Assembly (NCBI GenBank): GCA_023423045.1
Contig: JAFAGA010000047.1
Coordinates: forward strand, 1 to 64,000
Length of the DNA stretch: 64,000 bases
Direction: 5' to 3'
From: Bacillota bacterium
GTDB lineage: Bacteria; Bacillota; Clostridia; Lachnospirales; Lachnospiraceae
Both the position numbers and the translations under genes were made by a program. Position 1 is the first letter of the stretch, and every line of letters starts with the position of its first letter. A model generated the notes under the pieces. It was not told the origin of the DNA. It ran no database searches and was given only the letters and a program-made list of their open reading frames with translations. Below are positions 64,000-64,000 of the stretch, in pieces.

Positions 64000-64000
64000 C

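Overview
The window looks like the chromosome of a moderately low-GC, spore-forming Clostridia member, most likely Lachnospiraceae. This rests on protein character and gene order: a YwlC-YwlE-RpiB cluster, CwlD and a GH18 cortex-lysis-type protein, MecA, a GdpP-L9-DnaB cluster, many YesM/YesN/Lpl-type sugar uptake genes and strong AGGAGG ribosome sites. No rRNA, tRNA, CRISPR array, prophage or transposase was seen.

Layout. 1-15 kb: a NatAB-like ABC exporter, D-Tyr-tRNA deacylase, a PAS-GGDEF-EAL gene split by an in-frame amber codon, an HTH regulator, a deoxyinosine glycosylase, a PAP2 membrane protein behind a possible coupled leader peptide, a GT2 glycosyltransferase, an M29 aminopeptidase, a large membrane-anchored protein with a C39-like end, and a methyltransferase. 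15-18 kb: a Pro/Gly/Thr-rich tandem-repeat protein and a YwmB-like protein. 18-37 kb: a carbohydrate locus with permease, permease, binding lipoprotein, YesM kinase and YesN regulator; two alpha-mannosidases of family GH38; a GH125 exo-alpha-1,6-mannosidase; a metallo-beta-lactamase-fold protein and a HAD phosphatase. GH38 with GH125 points to intracellular breakdown of imported alpha-mannosides, such as N-glycan cores or yeast mannan fragments. 37-48 kb: housekeeping and envelope genes (DUF402, RpiB, YwlE, YwlC, CwlD, GH18), a Ser/Thr kinase fused to a P-loop-like domain beside a free-standing copy of that domain, MecA, a GAF-HD-GYP protein and a DUF1858 protein. 48-57 kb: a second glycan locus (AraC regulator, GH2 hydrolase, sensor-AraC regulator, binding protein, permeases) carrying three separate lesions. 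57-64 kb: ferredoxin, MerR-like regulator, DnaB, L9, GdpP and AhpF.

The best leads are non-coding or degenerate. An approximately 110-bp promoter-leader module occurs in front of three unrelated genes (30.5, 40.0 and 47.8 kb), always in the same orientation to the gene. An 81-bp segment with a palindrome is duplicated in front of the GH38 and MBL-fold genes with identical spacing to the -10 box. The second ABC transporter has lost most of one permease and the start of the other through an apparent deletion that joins them out of frame. Two neighbouring proteins share a P-loop-like motif in which both expected lysines are replaced but a GVTH core is kept.
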